Of a stretch of DNA of 18,410 nucleotides, positions 1 to 7,256 are shown in pieces; within the stretch, counting starts at the first letter, position 1; each line of letters begins with the position of its first letter. The stretch lies in assembly GCA_003553895.1 (NCBI GenBank), contig PWFM01000180.1:1-18410 (forward strand), written 5' to 3'. Source of the stretch: Syntrophomonadaceae bacterium. Lineage in GTDB: Bacteria; Bacillota; Dethiobacteria; DTU022. The notes beneath the pieces were generated by a model. That model did no database searches. It had not been told where the DNA came from and saw only the letters and a list, made by a program, of their open reading frames with translations. A program made the position numbers and the translations under genes.

Positions 1-1
1 A

Positions 2-100
2 GCTGATAGCAACGAAATTGATCTAGAAGAAATCTACAAGCAGGCAGACCGGTTGATGCTTAAAGATAAGCTCACTGCACGCGGAAAACTTAACTGGTGA
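2..100 (+). CDS. C-terminal tail of a GGDEF-domain protein (partial)
   Basis: The frame is open from the window edge for 32 codons and ends in TGA at 98-100. The peptide ends with EEIYKQADRLMLKDKLTARG, which matches the last helix of GGDEF (diguanylate cyclase) domains, normally A-D-x-x-M-Y-x-x-K. The usual tyrosine is replaced by leucine. The catalytic core lies outside the window, so activity cannot be judged. This is the only confident plus-strand gene here. The same helix occurs in the GGDEF/HD protein on the other strand (TADELMYKDK, about residues 433-442), so the two may be related signalling proteins. Confidence 0.75.
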   Translation, partial: ADSNEIDLEEIYKQADRLMLKDKLTARGKLNW

Positions 101-216
101 TATAACCAACCAACGATTATCCGGATCAGATCAAAGATGCGGCAATCATCTTCTTCTCTCAAGCAGTTGCAATACCTTATTTATTTACTTCAAGGTTTAA
201 AAAGCCTCAGCCAACA

Positions 217-480
217 TTAACTGGAAAGGCCATAGAACACGTCAATACCTTCTGTCAAGCTCATTTGCAAACCATTTTCTATACGCTCGAAAAAATCCAT
301 TTCTTCAGCTATTTCGGGCGGTGGGAGGAACCTAAACGAAAAATGGTGCTGCACACTATCTACAACCAGGGCTCCAGAATCACCTTTCCCTTTTTACTAG
401 CTGAACCAATAATGAGGCTGACAATTCCATACCGCCCTGCTCTTTCCAGGAACCTTTTTGTGTAGGGGATCCATTTATGC
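217..480 (-). pseudogene. Degraded coding-like stretch, possibly an old gene relic
   Basis: The stretch from 101 to 608 holds no convincing intact gene. On the minus strand two overlapping frames read like protein. One runs from about 510 to 360 and contains GEYKHKWIPYTKRFLERAG and ends VILEPWL-stop. The other runs from 393 to 217 and contains GDSGALVVDSVQHHFSF and FLPPPEIAEEMDFFERI, ending at a TAA at 217-219. Neither has a start codon with a ribosome site. A frameshift between them would give a single relic. The LEPWL segment faintly recalls the SMEPVL active-site region of the nearby SipW proteins, but alignment by eye is weak. The plus-strand frame at 265-465 is open as well but resembles nothing I know. 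Confidence 0.25.
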
Positions 481-608
481 TTGTATTCACCAGAGCAGCC
501 AAGAAGTCTGGGTTAGAACTTCTTCTCACCTGCCTGTTAAGGCAATCAATTAGTCAGCATCAAAGGTAGATTGAAAACCTTAACATAAAAAGAAACAGAA
601 CAAACCTT

Positions 609-642
609 AAAGACCTGAAGAAAATTTCAGGCCTTTAGTTTT
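609..642 (+). terminator. Rho-independent terminator-like hairpin
   Basis: The arms are 609-619 and 626-636, ten pairs with one A-C mismatch and a six-base loop, followed on the plus strand by a short T run (639-642). It could end plus-strand transcription from the left edge. On the minus strand it lies about 75 bases past the end of the first SipW gene and is followed by T-rich sequence, so it may act in both directions. Confidence 0.5.
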
Positions 643-712
643 GACAATCAAAGAGGGCTACATCCTTAAAAACTTTTTATACTTTGCTTTGGACCTCCCC
701 ATTCCCAAATAG

Positions 713-1222
713 TTATTTCGGAGGAGCCCATAAAAACAACAAAGCCAGGATAGCCAAGAATATGGTTAAAAGATAAGGGTTCCCCAGGTATTCACCGAAA
801 AATAAGAGCAGGTTTCCCACATAGGGTATCTTCAACAAGTAGTCCCCCAAAGGGATTGCAATTCCTGCAATCCACTCCGGCTTTATAGGGGGGTAATTCA
901 TTTCTTGGTCTGTACTGTTGCTGGCATCACCACGGGTAATAAATCCATTTTCTCTGTCACCGCCAACAATGCGATGCATGACCCAGTTGTGGTTCCCGCT
1001 TTCTTTTGAGGAAAAAACAATAACCTGGCCGGTTTTGTAGTTAAAATTTTCTCCTGTGGGCAAAAGAAAAACCAAATCACCACGTGTTAAAACCGGCTCC
1101 ATACTCCATGAACGAACAGCAGCAGCAACAGTAGGCTTGCCCACTATGTTAGAAATCAACGGACTACTACCCAACAAGACAAGTAACAAAACTGCCATAT
1201 ACAGGCCTACTTTTTTATACAT
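713..1222 (-). CDS. sipW: SipW-type (archaeal/ER-type) signal peptidase I, copy 1
   Basis: This is a 169-residue membrane protease predicted to cut signal peptides from exported camelysin/TasA-type cargo at the outer membrane face. It has an N-terminal transmembrane helix, then RSWSMEP with the nucleophile Ser40, the box MHRIVGGD with His83, and GFITRGDAS with Asp99. That is the Ser-His-Asp set of the SipW/archaeal class, not the Ser-Lys pair of bacterial LepB. The YPPI..EWI.G motif follows, and a C-terminal transmembrane helix ends the protein. The frame extends to a TTG at 1237, but GAGGAGGAG at 1227-1235 lies inside that extension and sits five bases before the ATG at 1220-1222, so I start there. 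No cargo gene is directly adjacent; the nearest is 3423-4535. Length is normal for the family. Confidence 0.9.
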   Translation of the reverse strand: MYKKVGLYMAVLLLVLLGSSPLISNIVGKPTVAAAVRSWSMEPVLTRGDLVFLLPTGENFNYKTGQVIVFSSKESGNHNWVMHRIVGGDRENGFITRGDASNSTDQEMNYPPIKPEWIAGIAIPLGDYLLKIPYVGNLLLFFGEYLGNPYLLTIFLAILALLFLWAPPK

Positions 1223-1388
1223 GTTACTCCTCCTCAAGCATATGTTGCATATAGTCCAAATTAAGTAGAAAATATAAATTGCTCTTTAGCGGGCTTTGTA
1301 AAAGAAGAAGGCTGTGGTGATTATGAGAACTACCTGGTTAAAACCTGAGCATGCTGTCTTTCTTGAGAGCAAGAGCGCCTATGGCCAA

Positions 1389-3305
1389 TCACCGGGCCTC
1401 TATACATCCATACTCATCAATTAAAAGACAAAAGGTTTCTACAACCCGTGGATCAAACTGAGACCCGGCACATTTCTTTAATTCTTGCACCGCTTCTTCG
1501 CTGCTGCAGGATTTCTTGTAAGGACGCCCGGCAGTCATGGCTGTAAAAGCGTCGGCGACAGCCAAAACCCGGCATTCAACAGGGATTTCATTTCCTTTAA
1601 GTCCCAGAGGATATCCTTTGCCGTCCCACCGCTCGTGGTGCTTTAAGATTAGTTCAGCAATAGCGGAGAGTTTATTTGAAGTCCTGGCCAGACGGTAGCC
1701 TTTTTCCGGGTGCAAACGAATTACTTTTTGTTCTTGATCATTAAGGCTTGTTTTTTTATTAAGAACCTTATCGGGAATATTAGATTTGCCCAGATTATGA
1801 AACTTGGCCAATAGTTCCAGCGTCTCCATATCCCTGGAACTTAAACCAAGATTGTTAGCCAGGGCTTTACATATGGAAAGAAGACGGGGATAGTCATCTG
1901 ATCCAAAAATGTTATCATTCACAATAGCTGCGGGCAAACTGTAATAACCAAGCCGATGATTTTTGAACCGTGAACATATCTTATCCTTGTACATCAGCTC
2001 GTCTGCAGTACTAAGCACTTCTTCAAAAGATTGCTCACTGCTTTCTGCCGTTGCCACACCGACGGCCAGGCTCAAAGGTACCCCCCTGTTCTCTCTATTA
2101 TACAGCTCAACATTGTTCTTAATCCGGGAGGCAGCATTTTCAGCCTCAGCTTTGTCGATATTCAATAACACAGCAGCAAACTCGTCCCCACCAATACGGG
2201 CCAACACTTCATAGCTGCGCAGGGATGACTGTAACACTCTGGCCGCTTCCTTTAAAAGTTCGTCCCCTTTTTCGTGCCCAAAGGCGTCGTTCACAGCTTT
2301 TAAACCATTTACATCTGCATATATTATCGCAATCGGGTAATTCCGGCTGTGTGATAAACGCTTAATTTCTTCTTCAAAATAGTTACGGTTATATAAACCG
2401 GTTAGCAAGTCACGCATCCCCATGTAATCAAATCGGCGATTAGTTAAAACTCTATCTATAATATCCCTGCTAATACCTCTAAACCCAACTACTTTATCAT
2501 GGCTTTCTAATATGGGAGTGGCACTGGTTTCAAAGAAGATCTGATGATTGCTTTTATTGATCATCTCATGTTGAAGTTGATATAAATTAATTCTATTTTT
2601 AGCCGCATCGGTAAGGGCAGTTTTAACTTTCCGGGCCTCTTGTGGTTTCATGAAAGAATAAATACTTTTACCCAGTATTTCAGACCGGGTATAACCGGTC
2701 AAATTTTCAACTTGAATGTTAGAGTAAGTAAAAATCCCTTCTTCGTCTATTTCCCAGATCCAATCAGTAGCGTTTTCTACCAGTTTTGAAAATTTATCCT
2801 TAAGCTCCCGATTCTTCTCCTCCTCCAGCCAGCGCAGCTTTAGGCCAGTTATCAGTTCACCTACGGCCTCGAGAAGCTTTACCTCTTCAGCCGAATAATC
2901 GCTTTCAAAAGCATTTCTTTCAAAGTCGACAAAACCAAGACAACCTTTTTGGTGGCACAACGGCACAAGAACAGTTAAGCTATTACCCCCACCTAATCCA
3001 TTGATCCCTGCCTTGGATTTTCCTGAATTGAATTTCCTTGAAGAAAAAACTGTTTCACCCTTCAAGTGTAATTTTAATACAGATTTTAATTCGCTTAACG
3101 GTATCCTTCCATACTGCCCTGAAAAAGATTTATCTTTGGCCGGCCAGTTATAGTCAACATAAGCCTCGTCATTGTTAAAATCATATGAGAACAAGTAGAG
3201 CCGGTCTGCGCGGATTATATGCCCCACCACATCTAGAATAGTTTCAATTACCAACCGGTAATCGGGGGGATCCGCCCGAAGAGCACTGGCAACTATTTTA
3301 AACAA
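1389..3305 (-). CDS. GAF-PAS-GGDEF-HD(-GYP-like) cyclic-di-GMP signalling protein
   Basis: This is a cytosolic multidomain protein of 638 residues from the TTG used here. A GAF-like domain spans about 10-155, a PAS domain about 170-290, and a GGDEF domain about 295-450 with intact IGGDEF at 371-376. An HD-GYP-like domain spans about 465-625 and includes HPEKG at 532 and HHERWDGKGYP at 556-566. The GGDEF core looks able to make c-di-GMP. The upstream RxxD inhibitory site is R-S-Y-E. In the HD domain the metal-binding HD pair is H503-N504, and the usual first histidine near residue 472 is absent, so hydrolysis is doubtful. The start is uncertain: the frame stays open upstream with GAF-like sequence (QEEFFGVL) but has no good start codon, and the nearest ATG, at 3372, is out of frame by one base. 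It follows 3423-4535 with no terminator between. Confidence 0.88.
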   Translation of the reverse strand: MFKIVASALRADPPDYRLVIETILDVVGHIIRADRLYLFSYDFNNDEAYVDYNWPAKDKSFSGQYGRIPLSELKSVLKLHLKGETVFSSRKFNSGKSKAGINGLGGGNSLTVLVPLCHQKGCLGFVDFERNAFESDYSAEEVKLLEAVGELITGLKLRWLEEEKNRELKDKFSKLVENATDWIWEIDEEGIFTYSNIQVENLTGYTRSEILGKSIYSFMKPQEARKVKTALTDAAKNRINLYQLQHEMINKSNHQIFFETSATPILESHDKVVGFRGISRDIIDRVLTNRRFDYMGMRDLLTGLYNRNYFEEEIKRLSHSRNYPIAIIYADVNGLKAVNDAFGHEKGDELLKEAARVLQSSLRSYEVLARIGGDEFAAVLLNIDKAEAENAASRIKNNVELYNRENRGVPLSLAVGVATAESSEQSFEEVLSTADELMYKDKICSRFKNHRLGYYSLPAAIVNDNIFGSDDYPRLLSICKALANNLGLSSRDMETLELLAKFHNLGKSNIPDKVLNKKTSLNDQEQKVIRLHPEKGYRLARTSNKLSAIAELILKHHERWDGKGYPLGLKGNEIPVECRVLAVADAFTAMTAGRPYKKSCSSEEAVQELKKCAGSQFDPRVVETFCLLIDEYGCIEAR

Positions 3306-3422
3306 AACACCAAAGAACTCTTCTTGTGAAGAAGCACAAGAAGATATCTGCTTTAAATTAATTGGTGTCCATTTATTCTTATCGATAGCCCTCCCCTCCC
3401 CGCAAGAAATACTTTTCAGACA

Positions 3423-4535
3423 CTAACCCGCCATCCGGTTTGCCTTCCCTTGAAGATTATTAAACCAACCAATCATCTTGCGGTCATTGATCACCGCAAA
3501 ACGTTTCGATCCGGCTCCAAGATTGGATTTGCTTGAATAAACCGCTTTATCCGCATTTTTCAAAAGCCCTCCCCTAAAATCAACAACCACCACCCCGTGT
3601 TTATCTAAATACTTATTTAGCTGCCTTTGGATATTGACATGCCATTTTTTATCCTTCCACCGGCCAAGTTTGCGGCCTACTATCTCGTATTTGCCATCCT
3701 TTCCGGGCACTAAAACATGTATGCTGGTGGCATAAAGAAACCACCACAGCAAGGGGATTAACAGCATCAAGAGAAAGGGCCAGTAGTTATAAAGTTCAAT
3801 CCCTGCTTCCCTGGCAGCAGCGCCGGGATCTTCAGGGGAAACAACAATCTCTTCACCCGGCCTTTCCCCCATGTCTTCCTCTAACACAAGTAATGGCCTT
3901 TGATCGAGATCCGTTCCAACATCATCATCAGGAAGAGGCTCATCGGTGGGTTCTTCGAAGTCCGCTTCAATATCCGTTGACTCGGGTAAGTCAAGATCAC
4001 CTTCCGTAGTAGCCGGCGAAGACACCAACCCATTACCATACTGGGCAGCATGCACTGTAATATCACATAAGTAGCTTTTTAGTTCATGTTTGGGGGGAGT
4101 GGAAAAAAGAAAATTAACCTTACCGCTTCGACCCTGCGCTTCTAAAATTATAACTTCCTCCGGATCCCAGGTGTCGCCTTGCGAATTACTTACACTCATC
4201 AGAAATTTGCCTGCCCGGTTTAGTTCCAGCAGGTCTTCACCCAGGGTATACCAGACTTCCAACTGGCTACCGCTTATATTTTCTACCAGGAATAGATCTT
4301 TGTAATAATAAATACTGCCCGGTTGAAAGCCATACATCTTATCATTTCTGCCCCTACCCGGACTAAAAACCAACCTATCTACTTCAACACTTACAGTGCT
4401 GTTTGAGCTGGTATCAGTTTTCACCAGGGCAAACAGTGAAGGATCTGAGGCAACAGAATCAGGCAGGGCCAGTACAGCTATAGCAGCTGTTGCCATGTAT
4501 AAAAGGATAACCAGTATCAGCAGAATTCTTTTCAT
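3423..4535 (-). CDS. Membrane-anchored SipW-cargo-like protein with acidic linker and cytosolic tail
   Basis: This 370-residue protein has an N-terminal signal-like hydrophobic segment (about 3-24). An exported domain (about 30-170) follows with SLFALVKTD and GFQPGSIYYYKDLFLVENIS. The second motif closely parallels GFQPDARYYYERLFDIVNN of the cargo-like protein at 7413-8003. An acidic, proline-rich linker (about 175-240) leads to a transmembrane helix (about 252-269) and a basic cytosolic tail of about 100 residues. Family members usually lack the anchor and tail. I infer a wall-spanning surface protein processed by SipW, or a membrane base for a fibre. The start is an ATG with AAAGGG about ten bases upstream. 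A copy of the shared promoter-like element lies 86 bases before the start. The tail function is unknown. Confidence 0.75.
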   Translation of the reverse strand: MKRILLILVILLYMATAAIAVLALPDSVASDPSLFALVKTDTSSNSTVSVEVDRLVFSPGRGRNDKMYGFQPGSIYYYKDLFLVENISGSQLEVWYTLGEDLLELNRAGKFLMSVSNSQGDTWDPEEVIILEAQGRSGKVNFLFSTPPKHELKSYLCDITVHAAQYGNGLVSSPATTEGDLDLPESTDIEADFEEPTDEPLPDDDVGTDLDQRPLLVLEEDMGERPGEEIVVSPEDPGAAAREAGIELYNYWPFLLMLLIPLLWWFLYATSIHVLVPGKDGKYEIVGRKLGRWKDKKWHVNIQRQLNKYLDKHGVVVVDFRGGLLKNADKAVYSSKSNLGAGSKRFAVINDRKMIGWFNNLQGKANRMAG

Positions 4536-4616
4536 TGGTGCCAGACCCTTTCCAAGTTGTGGTTCTACTACCTGGTTCTAGCTTAACTGCCCATGGTATT
4601 TTGCACAACGAGCCTG

Positions 4617-4648
4617 GGTTGTATATTTATATAAGCCGCCGGGAGTAT
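4617..4648 (-). promoter_or_regulatory. Shared promoter-like element, copy A
   Basis: In the gene direction the sequence reads ATACTCCCG, 15 bases, then ATACAACCC. The same bipartite pattern occurs at 5261-5288, 6036-6062 and 8153-8180, and more weakly at 14266-14292. The spacing suits -35/-10 recognition. It lies 86 bases upstream of the ATG of 3423-4535. Only conserved bases and spacing are seen; calling it a promoter is inference. Confidence 0.6.
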
Positions 4649-4706
4649 ATTTTCATGCACCTTCAGTAGCACTGCTTCTACACATTAGTCAATTTTAAAA
4701 TGACAT

Positions 4707-5168
4707 TTAATCACTTTCATCTTCTTCAGAGCCATGTTCCACGCTGTGCTGGAAGTGTTTTCCTGAGGAATCACTTGAAGGCTGATCAGATGGAATTAAA
4801 TCCCACCATGTACTTCCTGTTGTCCTTCTCGGTGGAGTTACTCTCTCATCTTCAGGTTCTTTTTCGCTTTCTCCGGTTTTCGCCTTTGGTTCAGAAATAC
4901 TTTGCCCTTCTTCCTTTGTGTCATTATCTACTTCTTGCTTTTCCTCACTGATTTCATAAAGATCATCTTTCATTTTATAGATCTCTTCTGCTTTTTCCAA
5001 GGAAGGCTCATCATGCCGGTAAGATAGCTGTAACCACTGAGTCAAACTATCTTTCTGCTCAGTTTCAAGATCACCTTCAAATTCGCTATCAGGAGGTGAT
5101 TGACAGCCGGTGAAGACCGTAAAAGATATTAACAGGATAAGAACTGACGCCCTCTTTAAGATAACCAT
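4707..5168 (-). CDS. Small acidic lipoprotein
   Basis: This 153-residue protein has a basic N-terminus, a hydrophobic stretch and the lipobox-like VFTGC at 18-22, so Cys22 would be lipidated and the protein anchored to the outer membrane face. The mature part is very rich in Glu, Asp, Ser and Lys and appears largely disordered, with a short TGSTWWDLIP segment near residues 117-126. I recognise no family. The start is the ATG at 5166-5168, preceded by a G-rich stretch (GGGGG). It sits between two genes or relics of the SipW system and has its own copy of the shared element 93 bases upstream, which suggests co-regulation with the cargo proteins. Confidence 0.75.
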   Translation of the reverse strand: MVILKRASVLILLISFTVFTGCQSPPDSEFEGDLETEQKDSLTQWLQLSYRHDEPSLEKAEEIYKMKDDLYEISEEKQEVDNDTKEEGQSISEPKAKTGESEKEPEDERVTPPRRTTGSTWWDLIPSDQPSSDSSGKHFQHSVEHGSEEDESD

Positions 5169-5252
5169 GATGCCCCCAATGACAATTACCCAACATTCAG
5201 AGTATTTATTATAAATCTATTTTACCGGCCATCAAAGTACATTCTCAACATA

Positions 5253-5282
5253 CCGTGGGCGTATGTTGTCATACGCCCACGG
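5253..5282. repeat. Perfect 13-bp inverted repeat overlapping element B
   Basis: CCGTGGGCGTATG and its exact reverse complement are separated by four bases (5266-5269). No T run follows on either strand, so it is not a typical terminator. It covers the spacer and the ATAC half of shared element B, where a dimeric DNA-binding protein would block or recruit polymerase. It could also form a cruciform or RNA hairpin. Confidence 0.7.
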
Positions 5283-5288
5283 GAGTAG
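5261..5288 (-). promoter_or_regulatory. Shared promoter-like element, copy B
   Basis: In the gene direction the sequence reads CTACTCCCG, 15 bases, then ATACGCCC. It lies 93 bases before the lipoprotein ATG at 5168. Most of its length is embedded in the 13-bp inverted repeat, unlike the other copies. Confidence 0.6.
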
Positions 5289-5326
5289 AGATAGAGCTGT
5301 TTAGGCAGCCCGGACCTGCGATATTA

Positions 5327-5442
5327 TTAGCAGGTTGAGGCTACTACGGCGATCCATTCTTTCTGGATCGGCGGATAACCTAAATCTTGTTCAGCCTGGG
5401 CTTTAGTATCTCACTGGGATGATAAATCTGGAAACCCTATTT
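5327..5442 (-). pseudogene. Truncated sipW relic
   Basis: The minus strand translates as DTKAQAEQDLGYPPIQKEWI followed by AVVAST-C-stop. This matches GDANAQIDQDGRYPPIQQEWI in the intact SipW at 6167-6685. On the plus strand, bases 5339-5380 and 6314-6355 agree at 35 of 42 positions. Upstream, RFIIPV is in a different frame and corresponds to GFITKG, so there is a frameshift, and the sequence then runs into the 3' end of the 5444-5833 gene. The N-terminal two thirds with the catalytic Ser and His, and the C-terminal helix, are absent. This is a decayed duplicate, not a functional gene. Confidence 0.85.
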
Positions 5443-5443
5443 A

Positions 5444-5833
5444 TCAGCCCAGGGTTAAACCAATCCAGTGTAAATGCATCACGGCAACAACCAGGTGTAT
5501 TATTAGAAAAAATGGAATGCTATGCTGCGGCCATTTTATTTTTTGATCGTAAATCGCAAAATTAAGTACTTCTAAAAAAAACAGTGATAACACTAATTTC
5601 AGGACCAGGGTCAAAAGCGGGTAAGCATTAAACCCGGCCGCCATAACCGGGTTTCCCTCAACTATGACACCCAGCTGTAACCCATAAAAGGTTGCCAGCC
5701 CGTCAAAGACCATTAACAGGTATAACAGCTTAAGGCATAAGGGCCATCTTGTAATCCTTCCGGCAGTATTAATAACAGCCACACCCTTTAGACCCAGTAA
5801 CATCATCCCAACTGCCAGTCCCCAAATTATCAA
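5444..5833 (-). CDS. DUF5658-like integral membrane protein
   Basis: This is a 129-residue, very hydrophobic protein with about four membrane segments (near 5-22, 33-55, 72-95 and 105-127). The segment FDGLATFYGLQLGVIVEGNP (residues 43-62) fits the DUF5658 pattern of D-x-x-x-T before an E-x-N-P turn. The function of that family is unknown. The frame begins with a TTG at 5831-5833, directly after an in-frame stop and without a clear ribosome site. The ATG codons at residues 10-11 have GGGGA about twelve bases upstream and are a reasonable alternative start. Downstream lies the sipW relic. A shared promoter-like element lies about 200 bases upstream. Confidence 0.72.
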   Translation of the reverse strand: MIIWGLAVGMMLLGLKGVAVINTAGRITRWPLCLKLLYLLMVFDGLATFYGLQLGVIVEGNPVMAAGFNAYPLLTLVLKLVLSLFFLEVLNFAIYDQKIKWPQHSIPFFLIIHLVVAVMHLHWIGLTLG

Positions 5834-5998
5834 CTATCCGGGCTAAAACTAAGGTAACAACAAAAAACAGTAACTGTGTTATCAGGACTTCTATCTGTAG
5901 CGATTAAAACAACCAGGGCTGGATGAGAAGTTATAGTATTTGATGAAGTACAGTTACATCAATAACAGGAAAGGTTTTTATTATACTTACAATTAACT

Positions 5999-6038
5999 TA
6001 CACCCCCGGCATATTAATCACAACAGACCGGGGGTGTA
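5999..6038. repeat. 11-bp GC-rich inverted repeat in the 5834-6166 gap
   Basis: TACACCCCCGG at 5999-6009 and CCGGGGGTGTA at 6028-6038 are exact reverse complements around an 18-base loop. The right arm overlaps the ATAC half of element C. It may be an operator or the start of a 5' leader hairpin. The gap contains this repeat, element C, the repeat at 6079-6098 and no ORF I would call. Confidence 0.6.
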
Positions 6039-6062
6039 TCTTATAATGACACTCGGGAGTAT
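6036..6062 (-). promoter_or_regulatory. Shared promoter-like element, copy C
   Basis: In the gene direction the sequence reads ATACTCCCG, 14 bases, then ATACACCCC. It is about 200 bases before the DUF5658-like gene. A looser second copy may lie at 6082-6107 (GCTCCCCG, 14 bases, ATAC), so the site could be double. Confidence 0.55.
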
Positions 6063-6078
6063 GGGAAATACTTGCAAA

Positions 6079-6098
6079 GTAGTATATGAATATACTAC
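6079..6098. repeat. 9-bp AT-rich inverted repeat
   Basis: GTAGTATAT and ATATACTAC are exact complements around the two bases GA. The repeat lies just upstream of element C with respect to the minus-strand genes. It could be a regulator site; there is not enough T-rich sequence to call a terminator. Confidence 0.45.
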
Positions 6099-6166
6099 CC
6101 GGGGAGCATCTTCTCTACAGTGCGGGGCGTACATTTGCAATTACTCCTGGATTAAATATAAACGAC

Positions 6167-6685
6167 TCAGGTAGCCCGCGGCCGCAGTATAATCAGCAGG
6201 GCTAAAAGAGCCAACATGGTTGAAAGAAGAAAAGTGTTTTTTAGTTGTTCGCTGAAAAAAAGAAACAGGTAACCGATAAAAGGCACCTTTAAAACATCAT
6301 CACCGGCTGCAGGGGCTACTCCAGCGATCCATTCTTGCTGGATAGGTGGGTAACGGCCATCTTGATCGATCTGTGCATTAGCATCCCCTTTAGTGATAAA
6401 GCCGGTTTCTTCACAGCCGCCGACGATGCGGTGCATGGTCCACTCATGGATCCCGTTTTCCTCAGAGCGAAAAACAACTACCTGATCTTGTTTGTAGTCA
6501 TAATCATCGTTTGTAGGCCGTACAAAGACCATGTCACCGCGGGTGAGGACCGGTTCCATGCTGAAGGAGCGAATAGCGGAAAAAGGGGCGGGCGTTTGAA
6601 GCAGAACTGAAATAAAGGGGGATACGCTTAAGAATATCATACTTAGTAGTATGATTATTATTAAAGTCCGCTTATAAGATCCCAC
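6167..6685 (-). CDS. sipW: SipW-type (archaeal/ER-type) signal peptidase I, copy 2
   Basis: This 172-residue protein has the same plan as copy 1: an N-terminal helix (about 6-28), FSMEP with Ser42, TMHRIVGG with His85, FITKGDAN with Asp101, YPPIQQEWIAG, and a C-terminal helix (about 150-167). The catalytic Ser-His-Asp set is intact. The start is GTG at 6683-6685 with AGGGG about ten bases upstream. It is the closest intact relative of the relic at 5327-5442. No cargo gene is transcribed with it; the nearest is 7413-8003, which a terminator separates from it. A possible sigma-A promoter about 220 bases upstream would give a long leader. Confidence 0.9.
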   Translation of the reverse strand: MGSYKRTLIIIILLSMIFLSVSPFISVLLQTPAPFSAIRSFSMEPVLTRGDMVFVRPTNDDYDYKQDQVVVFRSEENGIHEWTMHRIVGGCEETGFITKGDANAQIDQDGRYPPIQQEWIAGVAPAAGDDVLKVPFIGYLFLFFSEQLKNTFLLSTMLALLALLIILRPRAT

Positions 6686-6906
6686 TCACCTCACACCCCT
6701 AAAACAAGTCATGATCATAAGCGCATATTACACACCTAACCTGATTTTATCTTTCCTGCTATAAATGCTCATCAACCCAAAGATGTAATTTTTATGGGTC
6801 CAAAGTAGTAGAGTGGCTACTGCTAAAGTAGGGGTTTTTATAATGCCAGAAGCATTTTAGAGCATATCGTTAAGTTGGTTCATAAGTAAATTAAGCACAG
6901 ACGGGA

Positions 6907-6935
6907 ATTATATTCATAATTACCATCTGCTTAAA
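6907..6935 (-). promoter_or_regulatory. Possible sigma-A promoter for sipW copy 2
   Basis: TTTAAG (6930-6935), a 17-base spacer and a perfect TATAAT (6907-6912) read toward the signal peptidase gene. The -35 match is poor. The predicted leader of about 215 bases carries no ORF that I can defend. Confidence 0.4.
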
Positions 6936-6951
6936 CATAAACTGAGAGGCA

Positions 6952-6987
6952 TAATAAAAACCCCGCGGTGAATGAAATTCGCGGGGT
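6952..6987 (-). terminator. Rho-independent terminator (minus strand)
   Basis: ACCCCGCG (6960-6967) pairs exactly with CGCGGGGT (6980-6987) around a 12-base loop. On the minus strand the stem is followed by TTTTTATTAT. No protein gene ends nearby: the cargo gene at 7413 already has its own terminator at 7321-7363. It therefore probably ends a transcript arising within 6988-7320. Confidence 0.75.
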
Positions 6988-7256
6988 ATTGTTATACAGT
7001 ATTTTTAAGCAGAAACCAAACTGGAAAATATTACAAAATAGGGGTTTACCGCTTTAGGACGGAATTAAACCCGAAAGCCTTACGTTTCCGTCAGGGCAAC
7101 AGTTTTGAAGTTTAGTCCGATAGTGTCATGCTTTTTTTATTTATAAAACTTGTTCACCCCTGTTCAGTCTTGTATGAGGTTCTTGATTATCAGGCTGGAA
7201 TTACTGGCTTTAGGCTTTATTCAGATTCCGCCTCGCGTTAGAAACAACTGCTCTCG
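6988..7256 (-). ncRNA. Candidate structured non-coding RNA
   Basis: This gene-free interval lies between two minus-strand terminators. Read on the minus strand, a hairpin GCCCTGACG-GAAA-CGTAAGGC has a GNRA-type tetraloop. Next comes GGGTTTA...TAAACCC with an inner CCG/CGG pairing (about 7025-7065). A promoter-like pair lies at 7257-7285 and a terminator at 6952-6987, which would define a transcript of about 295 bases. The longest minus-strand frames are short and lack ribosome sites. I compared it by memory with common riboswitch cores and found no match. It could also be the eroded remains of a gene. Confidence 0.35.

Noticed and set aside
265..465. Plus-strand 66-codon ORF
   Set aside because: It has no ribosome site and an unlikely composition; minus-strand frames over the same bases look at least as protein-like.
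1250..1330. CAAAGCCCGC on the minus strand, resembling part of a c-di-GMP-I riboswitch
   Set aside because: The flanking conserved bases and the GAAA-loop hairpin of that riboswitch are absent.
4688..4704. GTCA-ATTTTAAAA-TGAC near-palindrome after the lipoprotein gene
   Set aside because: It is weak, AT-only inside and has no T run, so it is not supportable as a terminator or operator.
4700..4951. 83-codon plus-strand ORF opposite the lipoprotein gene
   Set aside because: It mirrors the lipoprotein, which has a signal peptide, a lipobox-like motif and a sensible start.
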